From Allobaculum mucilyticum (GTDB lineage: Bacteria; Bacillota_I; Bacilli_A; Erysipelotrichales; Erysipelotrichaceae), in NCBI RefSeq assembly GCF_022701195.1, contig NZ_CP078089.1, forward strand, positions 186,001 to 250,000: a stretch of 64,000 nucleotides of DNA, in the 5' to 3' direction. The notes below the pieces were generated by a model. That model was not told the origin of the DNA. It ran no database searches and was given only the letters and a program-made list of their open reading frames with translations. A program made the translations under genes and the position numbers. Each line of letters starts with the position of its first letter. The first letter of the stretch is position 1. Below, piece by piece: positions 45,279 to 55,151 of the stretch.

Positions 45279-48200
45279 TTACTGTTCTCCTTCGTCAGGC
45301 GTTTTTAGACGTTCTGGAGAAGGAACAAGCCGCAGTTCGAGCAAACCCTGGTTCAGTTCCAGTGCCTTTTCGTTTGCTTCTTCACTTGTATAGTCTTTCC
45401 GGTTCAGAAGAATTTTCCGGGCCTGCAAAACCAGCGAGAAGAATTCATCATCACCGTGGATGGCATAGTCGTCATAGAAGGCTTCTGAATCAAAAGCAGT
45501 TGCTTTCCGGTAGGCAATATCCAGCAGATCCGCCGCCTTTGCGGTACGGAAGGTCTGGACACCGATTTCTGAGCTGAAATCACTTGTGGTCGCGCACAGC
45601 ATCGTGTAAACGCAATAGTCCGTATCGGGTTCAAGGTCGGTGAAATGCGGCGCGTATTGCCAGCTCAGTTCAGAAGTATCCGGTTCTTCGCTCGCGTTTT
45701 CGTCATATGGAGCAATGGCATAAAGACCATATCGAACTGGATCAAAGCGAAGAGAGGATGAGGTTGTCATTGTACAGGTAAGCTTGGGAGCTTCCTTTCT
45801 TGCCGGGGATTCAATCTTCTCTTGCCGGGGATTCAATCTTCATGATTTCCGACTTGAAATCCATGTCTGTGGCATCTCTTTGCAGATAGACATCCGTACC
45901 TGGTTCAAGATCCAGCGAATCTCCATTTTCAAAATAGACGGCATCACTCAGATCCGGTTTATTTCCATGGCGCATATCAGCGGAGAATGAAACGCCGACC
46001 ATTTCCGCCAGACAGTAAACCGGGAAATCATAGCTCCAGCGGGCAGGAATCGACCAGGTCTCTGTATGCGTTTCATCCTGATCATCTGTATAGCTTACCG
46101 TCAGCGGAATGTTCTGATCATCGCTGATCCAGGGCGTAACCGAATCACCGCTGGCAATTTCTGTTCCATCGGTCGTATGTACCTTGTACTTCTTGTCAAA
46201 CGTGACGGTTTCCATTGCGTAATCAAAATTCAGCATAGATCTGCGGATGGTCAGGCTCAGCAGCGTACTGATTTTGCCAGCTGTACTTGCTTCAAGCTGA
46301 ACCGTCATTTCTTCATCCTGACTGATACTGATCGGCTCGCTCCATTCATAGCGATCGATGGCCTGTCCGTTCAGGCTCATCGAATCCGGACTGACTGTCT
46401 GGATCAGGAAATCTTCAGACCAGGCTGGCAGTTCAACAGCAACCTGTCCGTCTGTAAATTCAACATGCTGGAGGCGTTTTCCATCAAACAGATGGACATC
46501 TCCCTGTCTGGCGATCGCCTGTGAATAAGTCTTTGTAACAGTGCGGCCCGTTTTTCCATCTTCTCCAACGGTGCGGGCTTTAATGGTACGGCTTTCTGAC
46601 GCATTTTTAAAAGAAAGCGTAATTGGAGATGAATAGCTGGTATATGGCGCTCCATCCAGTGAGTATTCAATGGCTTCTTTTCCTGCACTGCTTAAAACCA
46701 GCGGCGTTCCATTCTCCACTTCCTCTTCGAGCTGCGAAAAGCGGACGGTGGACAGTTCTGCCTTTGAATCCGGCAGCGGACTAGCAAAACCCTTGATACA
46801 GACATTGGTGACCTGAAAGCCGTTGAGCGCACCATATACATCTTCCCATTCGCCGCTCTCGGGATTGTATACATAGCTTTCATGACCGGTTCCCATTTCG
46901 TCTGCAAGGTCAAGTTCCGGATCTGCACAGGGATATAGTTCAACCGCAATCGGTGCCGGGTGTTCGGGATTTGTAAATTCAACCACAATACTGAACTGTG
47001 TGCCGGCATAAACAGCCGCCGGATCTTCCAGTTCGATTGTATGATAGCCGGAATACTTTTCACTGCCGCTCTGGCGGGAAACCAGCGTTCCGCTTTCCGG
47101 ATTTTCTCCTTTAACATCCGTATAGACCGAGACGGTATAGGACGTTCCGGCATCTGTCGTATAGAACGCTGCAGCTTCAAGAAGCTCATCCTGTTTTGCG
47201 GTAAAAATATTGGCGGCTTTACCGGTCGCTGCATTTTCACCGTTTTGCACAGCTACCGAATATGTCCATCCCATCGTATCGTACTGATAGTTGGTCTGAT
47301 AGTTCTCTTTGTCTTCGAGAAGGAATACAGAGCCGCCCATCAATGATGCATCCTCATATGACATCCAGAAGTATCCATTATCGCCCCAGTCTTCACCCCA
47401 GCTGTTTCGAACCAGCCAGGCACCATCGTGCTGCGGTCTGGCACCTTCGTTAAAGTTCTCTTTTGAGAAGCTGTCATCCCAGCCGATGATCTGAACGGCA
47501 TGATCGGCCAGCGCTTCCGGATCACTGTTATACCAGGCAGCAGTTTCCGGGTTGTACCCTGACTGACTGGACGCAGCATACGAAATAGAAGCCGGTCCGT
47601 ATTCATAAACGATCTCCTTGATGACCTGTACATCCAGGGCCATCCTGTCAAAGTCATCCTGCTCAATAAAGAGCGGAACAGGCAGGCAGAACACATCCTG
47701 CAGATGATAATCCGCCTCATAGCGCAGACTTTCATCCGGATCGGATTTTGCGGTGGACAACGGCAGTTTTTCTTCGAGAACCGGCCTTTCCAGGCTGCCA
47801 TTGCAGCAGCGGCCTCCTGATCGTTGCCGCCTGAAATGTATGGATGATTGCTCGCAGTTTCCGTTTCTTCCTCTACTCCGGTAAGTCCAAACCAGGCGGT
47901 GTGAAGTGCAGAAAGACGCAGCCCGGGCTCCTGATCTCCAATCGCAGCAGCGGACTGGTTTGCAGCAACGCTCCAGCAGATGCCGTAGACACCCTGATCC
48001 GTAATATCGAGTGCTTTCCCCTGATCGCGCAGATCGAATGCTTCCGGAAGCTCTGTCTTTACCGTCCGTCCGCTGTGCTGTTTTTTGTACTGTTCCGCAT
48101 AGTTTTCGGAAAGATAGGAGAGATCCATAATGGATGGTCTGACTCCTTCTGGATGTTCTGTCCATTCCAGGTACGCGTCGCTGATCTGGGAAGGATCAAA

Positions 48201-48335
48201 CGTCCGGGATAGCGGACTCTTAACAACCGGAGATTTTCCGGCAGAATCTGTATCCGCTTCTTCTGCCTGTACCGGCAGTGCACCGCAGCTGAGCGCAAGG
48301 GCTATCAGAAGCGTACAGAGTTTTGATTTCTTCAT
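45279..48335 (-). pseudogene. Secreted papain-like (C1) cysteine protease, broken by two frameshifts
   Basis: A gene for about 1011 residues. Frame 1 (48335 to about 47785): signal peptide, then LPEAFDLRDQG and the catalytic Cys in QGVYGICWSVAANQS. Frame 2 (about 47785 to 45811): VLEEKLPLSTAKSD, catalytic His in ADHAVQIIGWDD, Asn in VRNSWGEDWGDNGYFWMS, a lectin-like/beta domain region, and Ig-like parts. Frame 3 (45836-45279): Fn3-like, then a helical module ending LLELRLVPSPERL. One lost C near 47785-47790 (GGCCGG for GGCCCGG) explains the first shift; a 22-bp tandem duplication at 45800-45841 explains the second. With both repaired the length is exactly 1012 codons. Probably a recent loss of a surface protease. 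Confidence 0.85.
45800..45841. repeat. 22-bp tandem duplication inside protease gene
   Basis: TGCCGGGGATTCAATCTTC occurs twice, 22 bp apart (first copy from 45801). The extra unit moves the reading frame and creates a stop after ESPARED; with one copy the frame reads through KIESPARKEAPKL. Confidence 0.9.
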
Positions 48336-48589
48336 TCTCTTTCTCCGTTTTCTCTTTTGTCTGTCTTTTTTGTCTGTCTTTGCGCCAGTCGTCTGGCTGC
48401 AAAGACGGCTTTCCTTTCCTTCGTCCTGTTTATCTTACGTTCTAATTTCTGCAGATTCCGTGTTCCCTCGCCAGTTCAGAACACAAAAGAATATTTGAAA
48501 ACAGAAAAGACAGGGGGGAGGACAGACTTCAGGACGGAAAACTGATTCAGCTTCATTGTATCGGCGGACAGTATTCTGTCTTTGGAACG
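48336..48589. other. Upstream region of the protease gene
   Basis: About 250 bp between the protease start and the IS4 target site. No gene is seen. It should carry the protease promoter, but no convincing -35/-10 pair was found. Confidence 0.4.
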
Positions 48590-48687
48590 GAGGCATAATC
48601 AATGTCATTAAGTTAAGGAGGGATAAAAATCGTATACCCTGTTCATGAGCGTTGTCATTTCTTATATTTTGCGTCTCAGGCATGACG

Positions 48688-48724
48688 AAAAGGATGATTT
48701 TCTACCTGTTGAAAAAATCATCCT
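48688..48724 (-). terminator. Hairpin after IS4 transposase
   Basis: AAAGGATGATTTT pairs with AAAATCATCCT; it sits just past the transposase stop inside the element. Confidence 0.6.
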
Positions 48725-48749
48725 GATGACTTTTCGGTTTTCAAATCTG

Positions 48750-50060
48750 TCACTTCTTCTTTCTGGTATCAGCTCTTCCTTCTCTGATCGGAGATATCCT
48801 GGCCAGAAGAAGATCTTCCAGTGTACTCAAGCTGATTCTGGCTTTTTTGAACAGCCACTGTTGAATCGTTTTGATGATGAATCCGAAATCTGCCTTCTGC
48901 TTGTGCTTTTTGGCCTGAGCGATGCGCTTCTGGTGCTGACGAGATCTTTCTACCTTGTTGCGCAAACGGGAACAAAGATTGTAGAGAGTCATTTTGGCAT
49001 AGATCTCTGCCTGGACCAGATCAAGCTTCCTTGAATGAGTCCATTCAAGATCGGTGTTTCGTTTCAGTCCCCTGAAGCCGACTTCAACCTGCCAGCGCAG
49101 ACGGTAGATCTGCTTGATGTCCTCGGTCCCAAACTCAGCTTCCGACAGATTGGTGCAGACGGTAATGAATGATTCATTCCCTTCGCAGGCAGCTTTGAAC
49201 CTCACAACCCTGATATTTAAAGGGAGTTCAGTCGTTTGACCGTCAAATTCAGGCTGCTTCCTGTACGAAGAGATGTACTTATAGACATCCCAATGGTCTT
49301 TGACATGCCTGTTGTTTTTACTGGTCAGAATCACATTGAAAGGAATGTCATACTCTTCTGACTCGGGAGTCTTATAGTACTTGAGAATGCTTGTAGATGA
49401 TGTCTCGTCTTTGATACGTATGACAAAAGGGACATGTTCCTTCTGCAGGCGATAGAAAGACATAAGAGCTTCGTATCCCCGATCAGCGATGAAGATGGCT
49501 TTCTGAAATGAAGAACGCTGAGCGAGTTCAAGAAGAGCTGAATCTTCATTCTTCTCAGAGCCGGGTTGAAGCAGCGCGTCAGTAAAGACGGAGTTGAGGG
49601 CGTCGAATTCGGCATTCAAATGAACAAAGTGCCTCTTCTTGCCTTTTTTAGAAGCGCCATAGGTGATGTCATTGTCCTGTTCAGGAAGAACTTGAATCTC
49701 GCTTCCATCTACAGCGAGGAGGCGATAACCCTTGAAGGTTTTAACATCAGAGCTGGAAGTTGCCTTGTTAAACCGATTGAAGACGTTTTTATAAAGTGAA
49801 GAGTTGATTTTGGAACGGGCCTGAGACACAGCAGAGGCTGAAACAGATGATCCGCCCTTAAACAGGATCCAGGGAAAGGAAGCAGCGAGGGATTCCTCTG
49901 TCAGCTGAAACGGAAGAAGGACAAGCTCATGCAGGTCAATCTGCCGCTTACGGGTGAAGGCGGACTGAGAAGTAAAATTGGCAGGGTTCGCCGTTTCTGA
50001 GCTGATGATATTGAGGAAGGTGTTTCTGAAGAAAGAACATTCTTTGGCGATAGCAGTCAT
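48750..50060 (-). CDS. IS4 family transposase
   Basis: A 436-residue DDE transposase. An N-terminal region (SFPWILFKGGSSVSASAVSQAR) is followed by catalytic Asp in LLAVDGSEIQV, Asp in FIADRGYEAL and Glu in the YREK-type block YRLRWQVEVGFRGLKR. The frame is complete. A terminator-like hairpin (50192-50224) lies between the IS end and the start codon and would block transcription entering from outside. Confidence 0.92.
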   Translation of the reverse strand: MTAIAKECSFFRNTFLNIISSETANPANFTSQSAFTRKRQIDLHELVLLPFQLTEESLAASFPWILFKGGSSVSASAVSQARSKINSSLYKNVFNRFNKATSSSDVKTFKGYRLLAVDGSEIQVLPEQDNDITYGASKKGKKRHFVHLNAEFDALNSVFTDALLQPGSEKNEDSALLELAQRSSFQKAIFIADRGYEALMSFYRLQKEHVPFVIRIKDETSSTSILKYYKTPESEEYDIPFNVILTSKNNRHVKDHWDVYKYISSYRKQPEFDGQTTELPLNIRVVRFKAACEGNESFITVCTNLSEAEFGTEDIKQIYRLRWQVEVGFRGLKRNTDLEWTHSRKLDLVQAEIYAKMTLYNLCSRLRNKVERSRQHQKRIAQAKKHKQKADFGFIIKTIQQWLFKKARISLSTLEDLLLARISPIREGRADTRKKK

Positions 50061-50191
50061 AGGGAAAACTCCTTTAAGTTCTCCCCATCGGCTGCGAAGC
50101 AGCCGCGCGGCGGCAGAAATTTGTCAATAGATTTTTAGAAAAAAGTGAAAAAACTCGAATCATTCGAGATTTGACTTGAAGAGTAGAAAAA

Positions 50192-50224
50192 AGACCACAT
50201 CACTGCTTAACGCTGATGTGGTCT
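50192..50224 (-). terminator. Anti-read-in terminator at the IS4 5' end
   Basis: AGACCACATCA pairs with TGATGTGGTCT and TTTTTTC follows on the minus strand, upstream of the transposase gene. Confidence 0.75.
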
Positions 50225-50351
50225 GAGAAATCTTAACTTAATGACATTGAGGCATAATAAAAAATAAACATTTTAAGTGTCAGTTCTTTGAACAAAAAAG
50301 TTCAGAATCGGACTCTTTTCAACCAGAAAAACAAAACCGGTCTGCCCGGCT

Positions 50352-51179
50352 TCATGAATGAAGCGGCAGACCGGTTTCAATGCGTTCTTCGCATAGTGTT
50401 TTTAAAAAGCTGAGCGATCGCAGTCTGGACTGCGTCGTGTATTCATACCAGTCAAGCAGATAGATGAACAGTGCATGACTGTGCGGACGAAGATCCTGCT
50501 TATACAGCCGGCGCAATGGAAAACGCACAAGCCGCCGCAGCAGAATCAGATCTTCTTTTGGCCAGAGCGGATTGATGCCCAGATGGTCGACGCATACAAA
50601 TCCGCCTTCCATCATCGACACTCCCGCAATCTGATCCGTTCGCTGGCAGATGACGCACTCATCAACGTTCATGACAACACCGGCTTCTTTGAGTAGTTCG
50701 ACTGCTGCTTTGCATGCCGCCAGCCACGCGTCCTCAGATTTTCCTTCGTGCGCATTTTTCCAGAACTGTTCAAGATCGTAATAGATCTCCGGAGTAATTC
50801 CATGACGGCGGATCATGCGGACAAGCAGATCGCTCATCGTCTGCTCTTCTAGCAGATTTGAGCACTTCCACCAGGAATCAATGACATGACCATTGATCAG
50901 AAACAGGAAATCCCGGGAATAATGCGGATCGTAGTTGAAATGCACCTTCGAAAACGGCATGACAAGACGCCTGTTTTTCGAAGTTTCTTTCTGGACGCCG
51001 CGCGCATAAATCTTAACCAGGCGATCGGGCTGTGCCACAGTCACCAGGCCGTCGTGATCCTTGTAGTCATCACAGGAAAGAACCAGACCTTCTACACTGG
51101 GCTTGTCGCCTTCTTCCATGTGAAGATCGGCTGCCTGTGCAAATGCGCCGTCTCTTTCCGGATTATTCAGAGAGTTCAT
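50352..51179 (-). CDS. recO: DNA repair protein RecO
   Basis: A 275-residue RecO: N-terminal OB fold (VEGLVLSCDDYKDHDGLVTVAQPDRLVKIYARG), then a helical domain with a zinc site (ECVICQR and GGFVCVDH). RecO loads RecA on single-stranded DNA in the RecFOR pathway. The ATG at 51179 lies inside the era 3' end (17-nt overlap), so it is probably translationally coupled; an internal ATG at 51119 is the alternative. Confidence 0.9.
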   Translation of the reverse strand: MNSLNNPERDGAFAQAADLHMEEGDKPSVEGLVLSCDDYKDHDGLVTVAQPDRLVKIYARGVQKETSKNRRLVMPFSKVHFNYDPHYSRDFLFLINGHVIDSWWKCSNLLEEQTMSDLLVRMIRRHGITPEIYYDLEQFWKNAHEGKSEDAWLAACKAAVELLKEAGVVMNVDECVICQRTDQIAGVSMMEGGFVCVDHLGINPLWPKEDLILLRRLVRFPLRRLYKQDLRPHSHALFIYLLDWYEYTTQSRLRSLSFLKTLCEERIETGLPLHS

Positions 51180-52059
51180 CGAGTCCGAATTCTTTGATCT
51201 TGCTTTCGCGGTTACGCCAGTTCTTCTCGGTGCGAACGTAAAGTTCCATGTTGACTGGCTTTCCGAGTTTTTCCTTGATTTCCTTCTGAGCGCTCAGACG
51301 GATATCGCGGATCATATCGCCGCCTTTACCGATCAGAATGCCCTTCTGGGAATCACGGTCGACAATAACGAGGAACGACAGATAGACTTTGCCGTTTTTC
51401 TCTTCCATGCTCTCAAGCAGAACAGCGATCGAATGCGGAATTTCATCATGGGTTTTCTGCAGAATCTTTTCACGGACAAGTTCGCACAGCTGGAAGACCA
51501 GACCATGGTCGCTCTTCATTTCTGCAGGATAGAGAGCTGGTCCTTCAGGCAGATACTGGCGGAATACCGCAAGCACTTCCTCGAGGTTCTCTTTTTTCAG
51601 AGCGGAAAGCGGAACGATTTCCGTAAAGTCATACTGTCCTGCCCAGTAGCCAAGGCGTTTGAGAAGCGCTTCTTTGGACAGGCGATCGACTTTGTTCATC
51701 AGCAGAATGACCGGTTTTCCAAGATCTTTGATGCGGTTGAGAATGAACTCATCGCCGCTGCCAAAGGACTGCGTCGCATCGACAATCCAGCCGATGACAT
51801 CTGCATCTTCCATAGCAATGTAGGCGTTCTTGTTAAGCACGCGGCCAAGTTCCTGCTGCGGTTTATGAATGCCCGGCGTATCCATGAAGACAAACTGTGT
51901 ATCGTCTGTCGACAGAATACCGGCGATGTTATTGCGGGTGGTATTTGGCTTATCGGACATGATCGCGATTTTCTCTTTTAAAAGCGCATTGAGCAGCGTC
52001 GACTTGCCGGCGTTCGGGCGGCCGACGATCGCGATGACACCGGATTTGAACGGTTCCAT
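51163..52059 (-). CDS. era: GTPase Era
   Basis: A 298-residue GTPase with a C-terminal KH domain. G1 GRPNAGKSTLLN, G2 TTRNNI, G3 DTPGIHKP, G4 NKVD; KH segment near the end with ILIGKGGDMIRDIRLSAQKEI. Era binds 16S rRNA during 30S maturation. The order ybeY-dgkA-era-recO is conserved in Firmicutes. Confidence 0.95.
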   Translation of the reverse strand: MEPFKSGVIAIVGRPNAGKSTLLNALLKEKIAIMSDKPNTTRNNIAGILSTDDTQFVFMDTPGIHKPQQELGRVLNKNAYIAMEDADVIGWIVDATQSFGSGDEFILNRIKDLGKPVILLMNKVDRLSKEALLKRLGYWAGQYDFTEIVPLSALKKENLEEVLAVFRQYLPEGPALYPAEMKSDHGLVFQLCELVREKILQKTHDEIPHSIAVLLESMEEKNGKVYLSFLVIVDRDSQKGILIGKGGDMIRDIRLSAQKEIKEKLGKPVNMELYVRTEKNWRNRESKIKEFGLDELSE

Positions 52060-52133
52060 AAAACTCCTCCTTATGAGTTAAAAAACGGATTCCCTTCTTC
52101 TGTGGATGTTTTCCTGTTCAGTTTTGCCTGGAT

Positions 52134-52493
52134 TCAGGAAAACAGAGCCGCAAAAGGCGGAATGTAAATAAAGCAGGCTGCACAGAAGGCAAACACCGAT
52201 GCGCTTAAAACCGCAGCGGCTGCCATGTCCTTGATCAGGCCGGCTCTTGGATCTCTATGCGGACAGATAAAGTCCACAATTTTTTCGATACATGAGTTGA
52301 AGATCTCGCAGGTGATGACCAGGCAGATGGACAGAATGATCCACAGCCAGTCATTTTTTGGAATCTGAAGAACGATTCCCGCGATCACGGCAAGCGTGCC
52401 GAGAATGAACTGAAAACGGATGCTTCGATCTTCAAACAGACCATAGCGGATGCCGGAAAAGGCATATCGGAATCTATTGATCAGCCACTTCAT
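52134..52493 (-). CDS. dgkA: Undecaprenol/diacylglycerol kinase, DgkA family
   Basis: 119 residues from the ATG at 52493, chosen to match the family N-terminus (WLINRFRYAFSGI). Three hydrophobic helices, with the conserved CEIFNSCIEKIVD motif and DMAAAAVLSAS. In Gram-positives this family mainly phosphorylates undecaprenol, recycling lipid carrier for wall synthesis. The start overlaps the ybeY end by 20 nt. Confidence 0.87.
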   Translation of the reverse strand: MKWLINRFRYAFSGIRYGLFEDRSIRFQFILGTLAVIAGIVLQIPKNDWLWIILSICLVITCEIFNSCIEKIVDFICPHRDPRAGLIKDMAAAAVLSASVFAFCAACFIYIPPFAALFS

Positions 52494-52929
52494 GGAGAAT
52501 GTCTTTCTGCAGTGAAAACATGACCTTTTCATCTTCGGGGGTCATATGATCGTAGCCGAGCAGATGAAGCAGGCCATGACAGAAGAGGAAGCACGATTCC
52601 CGGCGGACAGAATGACCGTACTCAGCGGCCTGGTTTTCGATTGCGGTGGTATTGATGAAAATATCCCCAAGTTCGTTTTCTTCTTCTTCAATAAAAATAT
52701 TGTCCTTGTCATCCTGCATGGCAAAAGAGATGACATCGGTCGGGCGGTCGATTTTTCGATACTCCCGGTTGATTTCATGAATCTGTTCAGGATCTGCAAA
52801 GATGACCGAGCAGACTAGAGTATCTGCAAGGCCGAGAAGCCTACCGGCTTTTTCCATGATCGTCTGGTAATCCTTCTCATAGTCATGATCAGGCAGATGA
52901 TCTGTCATTTGATTAAATACGATTTCCAT
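52474..52929 (-). CDS. ybeY: Endoribonuclease YbeY
   Basis: 151 residues from the ATG at 52929, chosen by family length. The metal site HGLLHLLGYDH (His-x3-His-x5-His) is near residue 115. YbeY is a single-strand RNase involved in 16S rRNA 3' processing and rRNA quality control. First gene of ybeY-dgkA-era-recO. Confidence 0.92.
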   Translation of the reverse strand: MEIVFNQMTDHLPDHDYEKDYQTIMEKAGRLLGLADTLVCSVIFADPEQIHEINREYRKIDRPTDVISFAMQDDKDNIFIEEEENELGDIFINTTAIENQAAEYGHSVRRESCFLFCHGLLHLLGYDHMTPEDEKVMFSLQKDILHEVADQ

Positions 52930-53105
52930 GGCTTCATCATACCGCGAAAAGTACGGAAAGCCGCAACAGGCAGACCATCCAAAGTGCTTCCTGGAATCTG
53001 TGCACCTCGTAGGCACCTTCTGTCCGGTTTTTTCAGAATTTTCAGTTTCCTCTTTCTTTCGCTGATATACTCCCCAGATTGAAAACTGAGTCAGGGAGGC
53101 GCAGA

Positions 53106-53134
53106 AACGGGCAGACCGTCTGGGCCTGCCCGTT
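53106..53134 (-). terminator. Intrinsic terminator of CcpA-like gene
   Basis: AACGGGCAG pairs with CTGCCCGTT around an 11-nt loop, with TTTCTG following on the minus strand. Confidence 0.7.
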
Positions 53135-53171
53135 TTCGCATGTTCAGTTTTTTATATTCAGCTTTACTGAG

Positions 53172-54206
53172 TTAAGCTGCTTCTTCTTTGACTTCGTAGT
53201 GGATCGTCGATCCGCGTTCGATCGGTTCTGCCTGAATTTCGATGTTCTTTTCGAGCTTGTCGCCATCCTGGGCAACGAGCATCTTGGTCAGAACACGCAT
53301 GGCAATTGCACCCATGTCATATTCAGGAATGTTGTAAGCACTGATGGTCGGACGCATCATCGGCAGATACTTATCATCGAGCACGGTGATAATCTGCAGA
53401 TCTTCCGGAATGCTGTAGCCATGTTCTCTGGCGGCATTCAGAATCGCAATTGCCTGAGAATCGCGGAAGGCGATATTCAGACGGTTTGGTTTGTGGTCCT
53501 TGAGGTAATCCGAGTAGAACTCATAGCTCGTACGGTAGGTATCGTTATAGGAAAGATAGCCGTCGAAGGTTTTTCCTTCTTCTTCGAACGCTCTGGAGAT
53601 ACCCTTTTTCATCTGGTTCATCATGGACAGATTGAGCTTGTCTTCCATCAGAGCGATGTCGTCGATGCCTTTGGCAAAGCAGTCTTTAACGAGGTCATAG
53701 GCGAGCTTTTCAAAGTCGACATAGACGTTGCCGACATGGTCATGGCGTTCGCCTTCAAAGCGGGAGCCGACAACAACCATCGGAATTTTGTACTCATTGA
53801 GCACATCCATTTCTTCCTGCGTGAAGTTGTCATTGAAAAGAATCATTCCGTCTACTCTGGACTTGATGACCGATTCGATTACATCCTGCATTTTGGAAAT
53901 TCCTTTGGATGTTGTGTAGAACATGATGTTGTAGTTGTAAATATGAGCGACATCCATCATACCGTTAAGAATCTTGGCGTTGTAGGCAAGAAGCTTTTCG
54001 GACATGACGATGGAAACTGTCGTTGTCTTGGACAGAGCAAGTCCCTGAGCGACGGCGTTCGGCTTATAGCCGAGGCGCTCAATGACTTCCTTGACCTTCT
54101 GGCGCGTATCCTCGCGGACTACGCGGGAATCATTGATGACTCGTGAAACGGTCGCCAGGGAAACGTCAGCTTCCTTCGCGACATCGTAAATCGTAATTCT
54201 TTTCAT
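53172..54206 (-). CDS. LacI family regulator, CcpA-like
   Basis: A 344-residue LacI/GalR regulator. The helix-turn-helix is at residues 4-25 (ITIYDVAKEADVSLATVSRVIND) with the hinge helix NAVAQGLALSKT, both very close to CcpA. A periplasmic-binding-protein-like effector domain follows. CcpA is the global carbon catabolite regulator of Firmicutes and binds with Hpr-Ser-P at cre sites. Ortholog status is inferred from the N-terminus; the effector domain is more diverged. Confidence 0.8.
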   Translation of the reverse strand: MKRITIYDVAKEADVSLATVSRVINDSRVVREDTRQKVKEVIERLGYKPNAVAQGLALSKTTTVSIVMSEKLLAYNAKILNGMMDVAHIYNYNIMFYTTSKGISKMQDVIESVIKSRVDGMILFNDNFTQEEMDVLNEYKIPMVVVGSRFEGERHDHVGNVYVDFEKLAYDLVKDCFAKGIDDIALMEDKLNLSMMNQMKKGISRAFEEEGKTFDGYLSYNDTYRTSYEFYSDYLKDHKPNRLNIAFRDSQAIAILNAAREHGYSIPEDLQIITVLDDKYLPMMRPTISAYNIPEYDMGAIAMRVLTKMLVAQDGDKLEKNIEIQAEPIERGSTIHYEVKEEAA

Positions 54207-54234
54207 TTCATACTCCGATATCTGTCAGTTCAGA

Positions 54235-55044
54235 CTATTTCTGCGGAAGATCCGGCAGGTCCGGAAGATCCGGTTTTTTCTCTTCTTTTGCAGAGTCTTC
54301 CGTTTTTGCATCATTCGTGTCGAAGAACGAAAGAATGCCTTTGAAGAGAGTGCTGCTGAAATTGTGGAGGTTTTCTTCTCCGTGTTCGACAGCGCTTTTC
54401 AGTTTTTCGGAATGGCGCAGATCATCTACTTTGGAGTTGATTGCATCCGAAACTTTCTTGAATTCCGGTACTTCCATCAGTTTGTCATAGCCGTATTTCA
54501 GACCGTCCGAAATCAGACCGGCTGTGCCGATGACGAAGTCTTTGCCGGACTCCATGGTTTTCTTAAACTGTTCATTCTGCGAAACTTCAATGACTTTCTC
54601 TCTTGTTTTTTCGAGAACATCGTTGACTGTGTCGCTGACAGTTTTGATTTCTGCCTTGATGCGTTCAGGCTGAGTATTCACTTTCATCCAGGCTGCGAAG
54701 TCTGCAAAGATCTGTTCCAGTTTTTCTCTGGCATCATCAACGACTTCTTCATTTTCCGGATTGCCCTTTTCGCGCATGGCATCGAGTGCTTTCTGGGTTG
54801 CTTTTTCCATTTCATCAATGGCTGCATCCCGTGCATCTTCTGCAGAAGCTTCTTCGCCTTTGTCAGCCGGTTCGTCTTTCTGTTCTGGTGCATCCAGGAG
54901 AGGTTCTTCGGCTGGAGCTTCCAGTTCAGCTTCTTTGGCTTCCTGCTGGGCGTTTTCGATTGCTTCGTTTTCAAATTCTTCGGTCTGCTTGCTGATTTCT
55001 TCAGCGTTTACAGCAGGCTGTTCAACCTTCTTTTCGTCTTCCAT
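54235..55044 (-). CDS. Charged coiled-coil / apolipoprotein-like protein
   Basis: About 269 residues from the ATG at 55044, set by the ribosome site GGAGGAAA; an ATG 15 nt earlier is possible. Residues 1-75 are Glu/Ala-rich, and residues 80-240 are long amphipathic helices with spaced hydrophobics (AREKLEQIFADFAAW, VNDVLEKTREKVIEV). The end is PDLPDLPDLPQK. No signal or membrane helix. No family recognised. It is encoded 108 nt after a DUF948 membrane protein and before the CcpA-like regulator; a stress or envelope role like YtxH/apolipoprotein-type proteins is a guess. Confidence 0.6.
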   Translation of the reverse strand: MEDEKKVEQPAVNAEEISKQTEEFENEAIENAQQEAKEAELEAPAEEPLLDAPEQKDEPADKGEEASAEDARDAAIDEMEKATQKALDAMREKGNPENEEVVDDAREKLEQIFADFAAWMKVNTQPERIKAEIKTVSDTVNDVLEKTREKVIEVSQNEQFKKTMESGKDFVIGTAGLISDGLKYGYDKLMEVPEFKKVSDAINSKVDDLRHSEKLKSAVEHGEENLHNFSSTLFKGILSFFDTNDAKTEDSAKEEKKPDLPDLPDLPQK

Positions 55045-55151
55045 TCGTATTTCCTCCATTCAGGCTTACGCCGGCTTTCTGTCATGATTTCTGTCTTCAA
55101 TCCTGGCTGGATGAATGCAGCAGGAGTTCAGAATTCATGCAGCTGTCAGAT

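Larger units (their letters stand above)
48600..50249 (-). mobile_element. Complete IS4-family insertion sequence
   Basis: Bounded by an 18-bp perfect inverted repeat: CAATGTCATTAAGTTAAG at 48600-48617 and CTTAACTTAATGACATTG at 50232-50249. A direct repeat AGGCATAAT flanks both sides (48591-48599 and 50250-50258), a 9-bp target duplication (10 bp if the outer base is counted differently). The element is 1650 bp with one intact transposase. The untouched duplication suggests a recent insertion. Confidence 0.93.
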
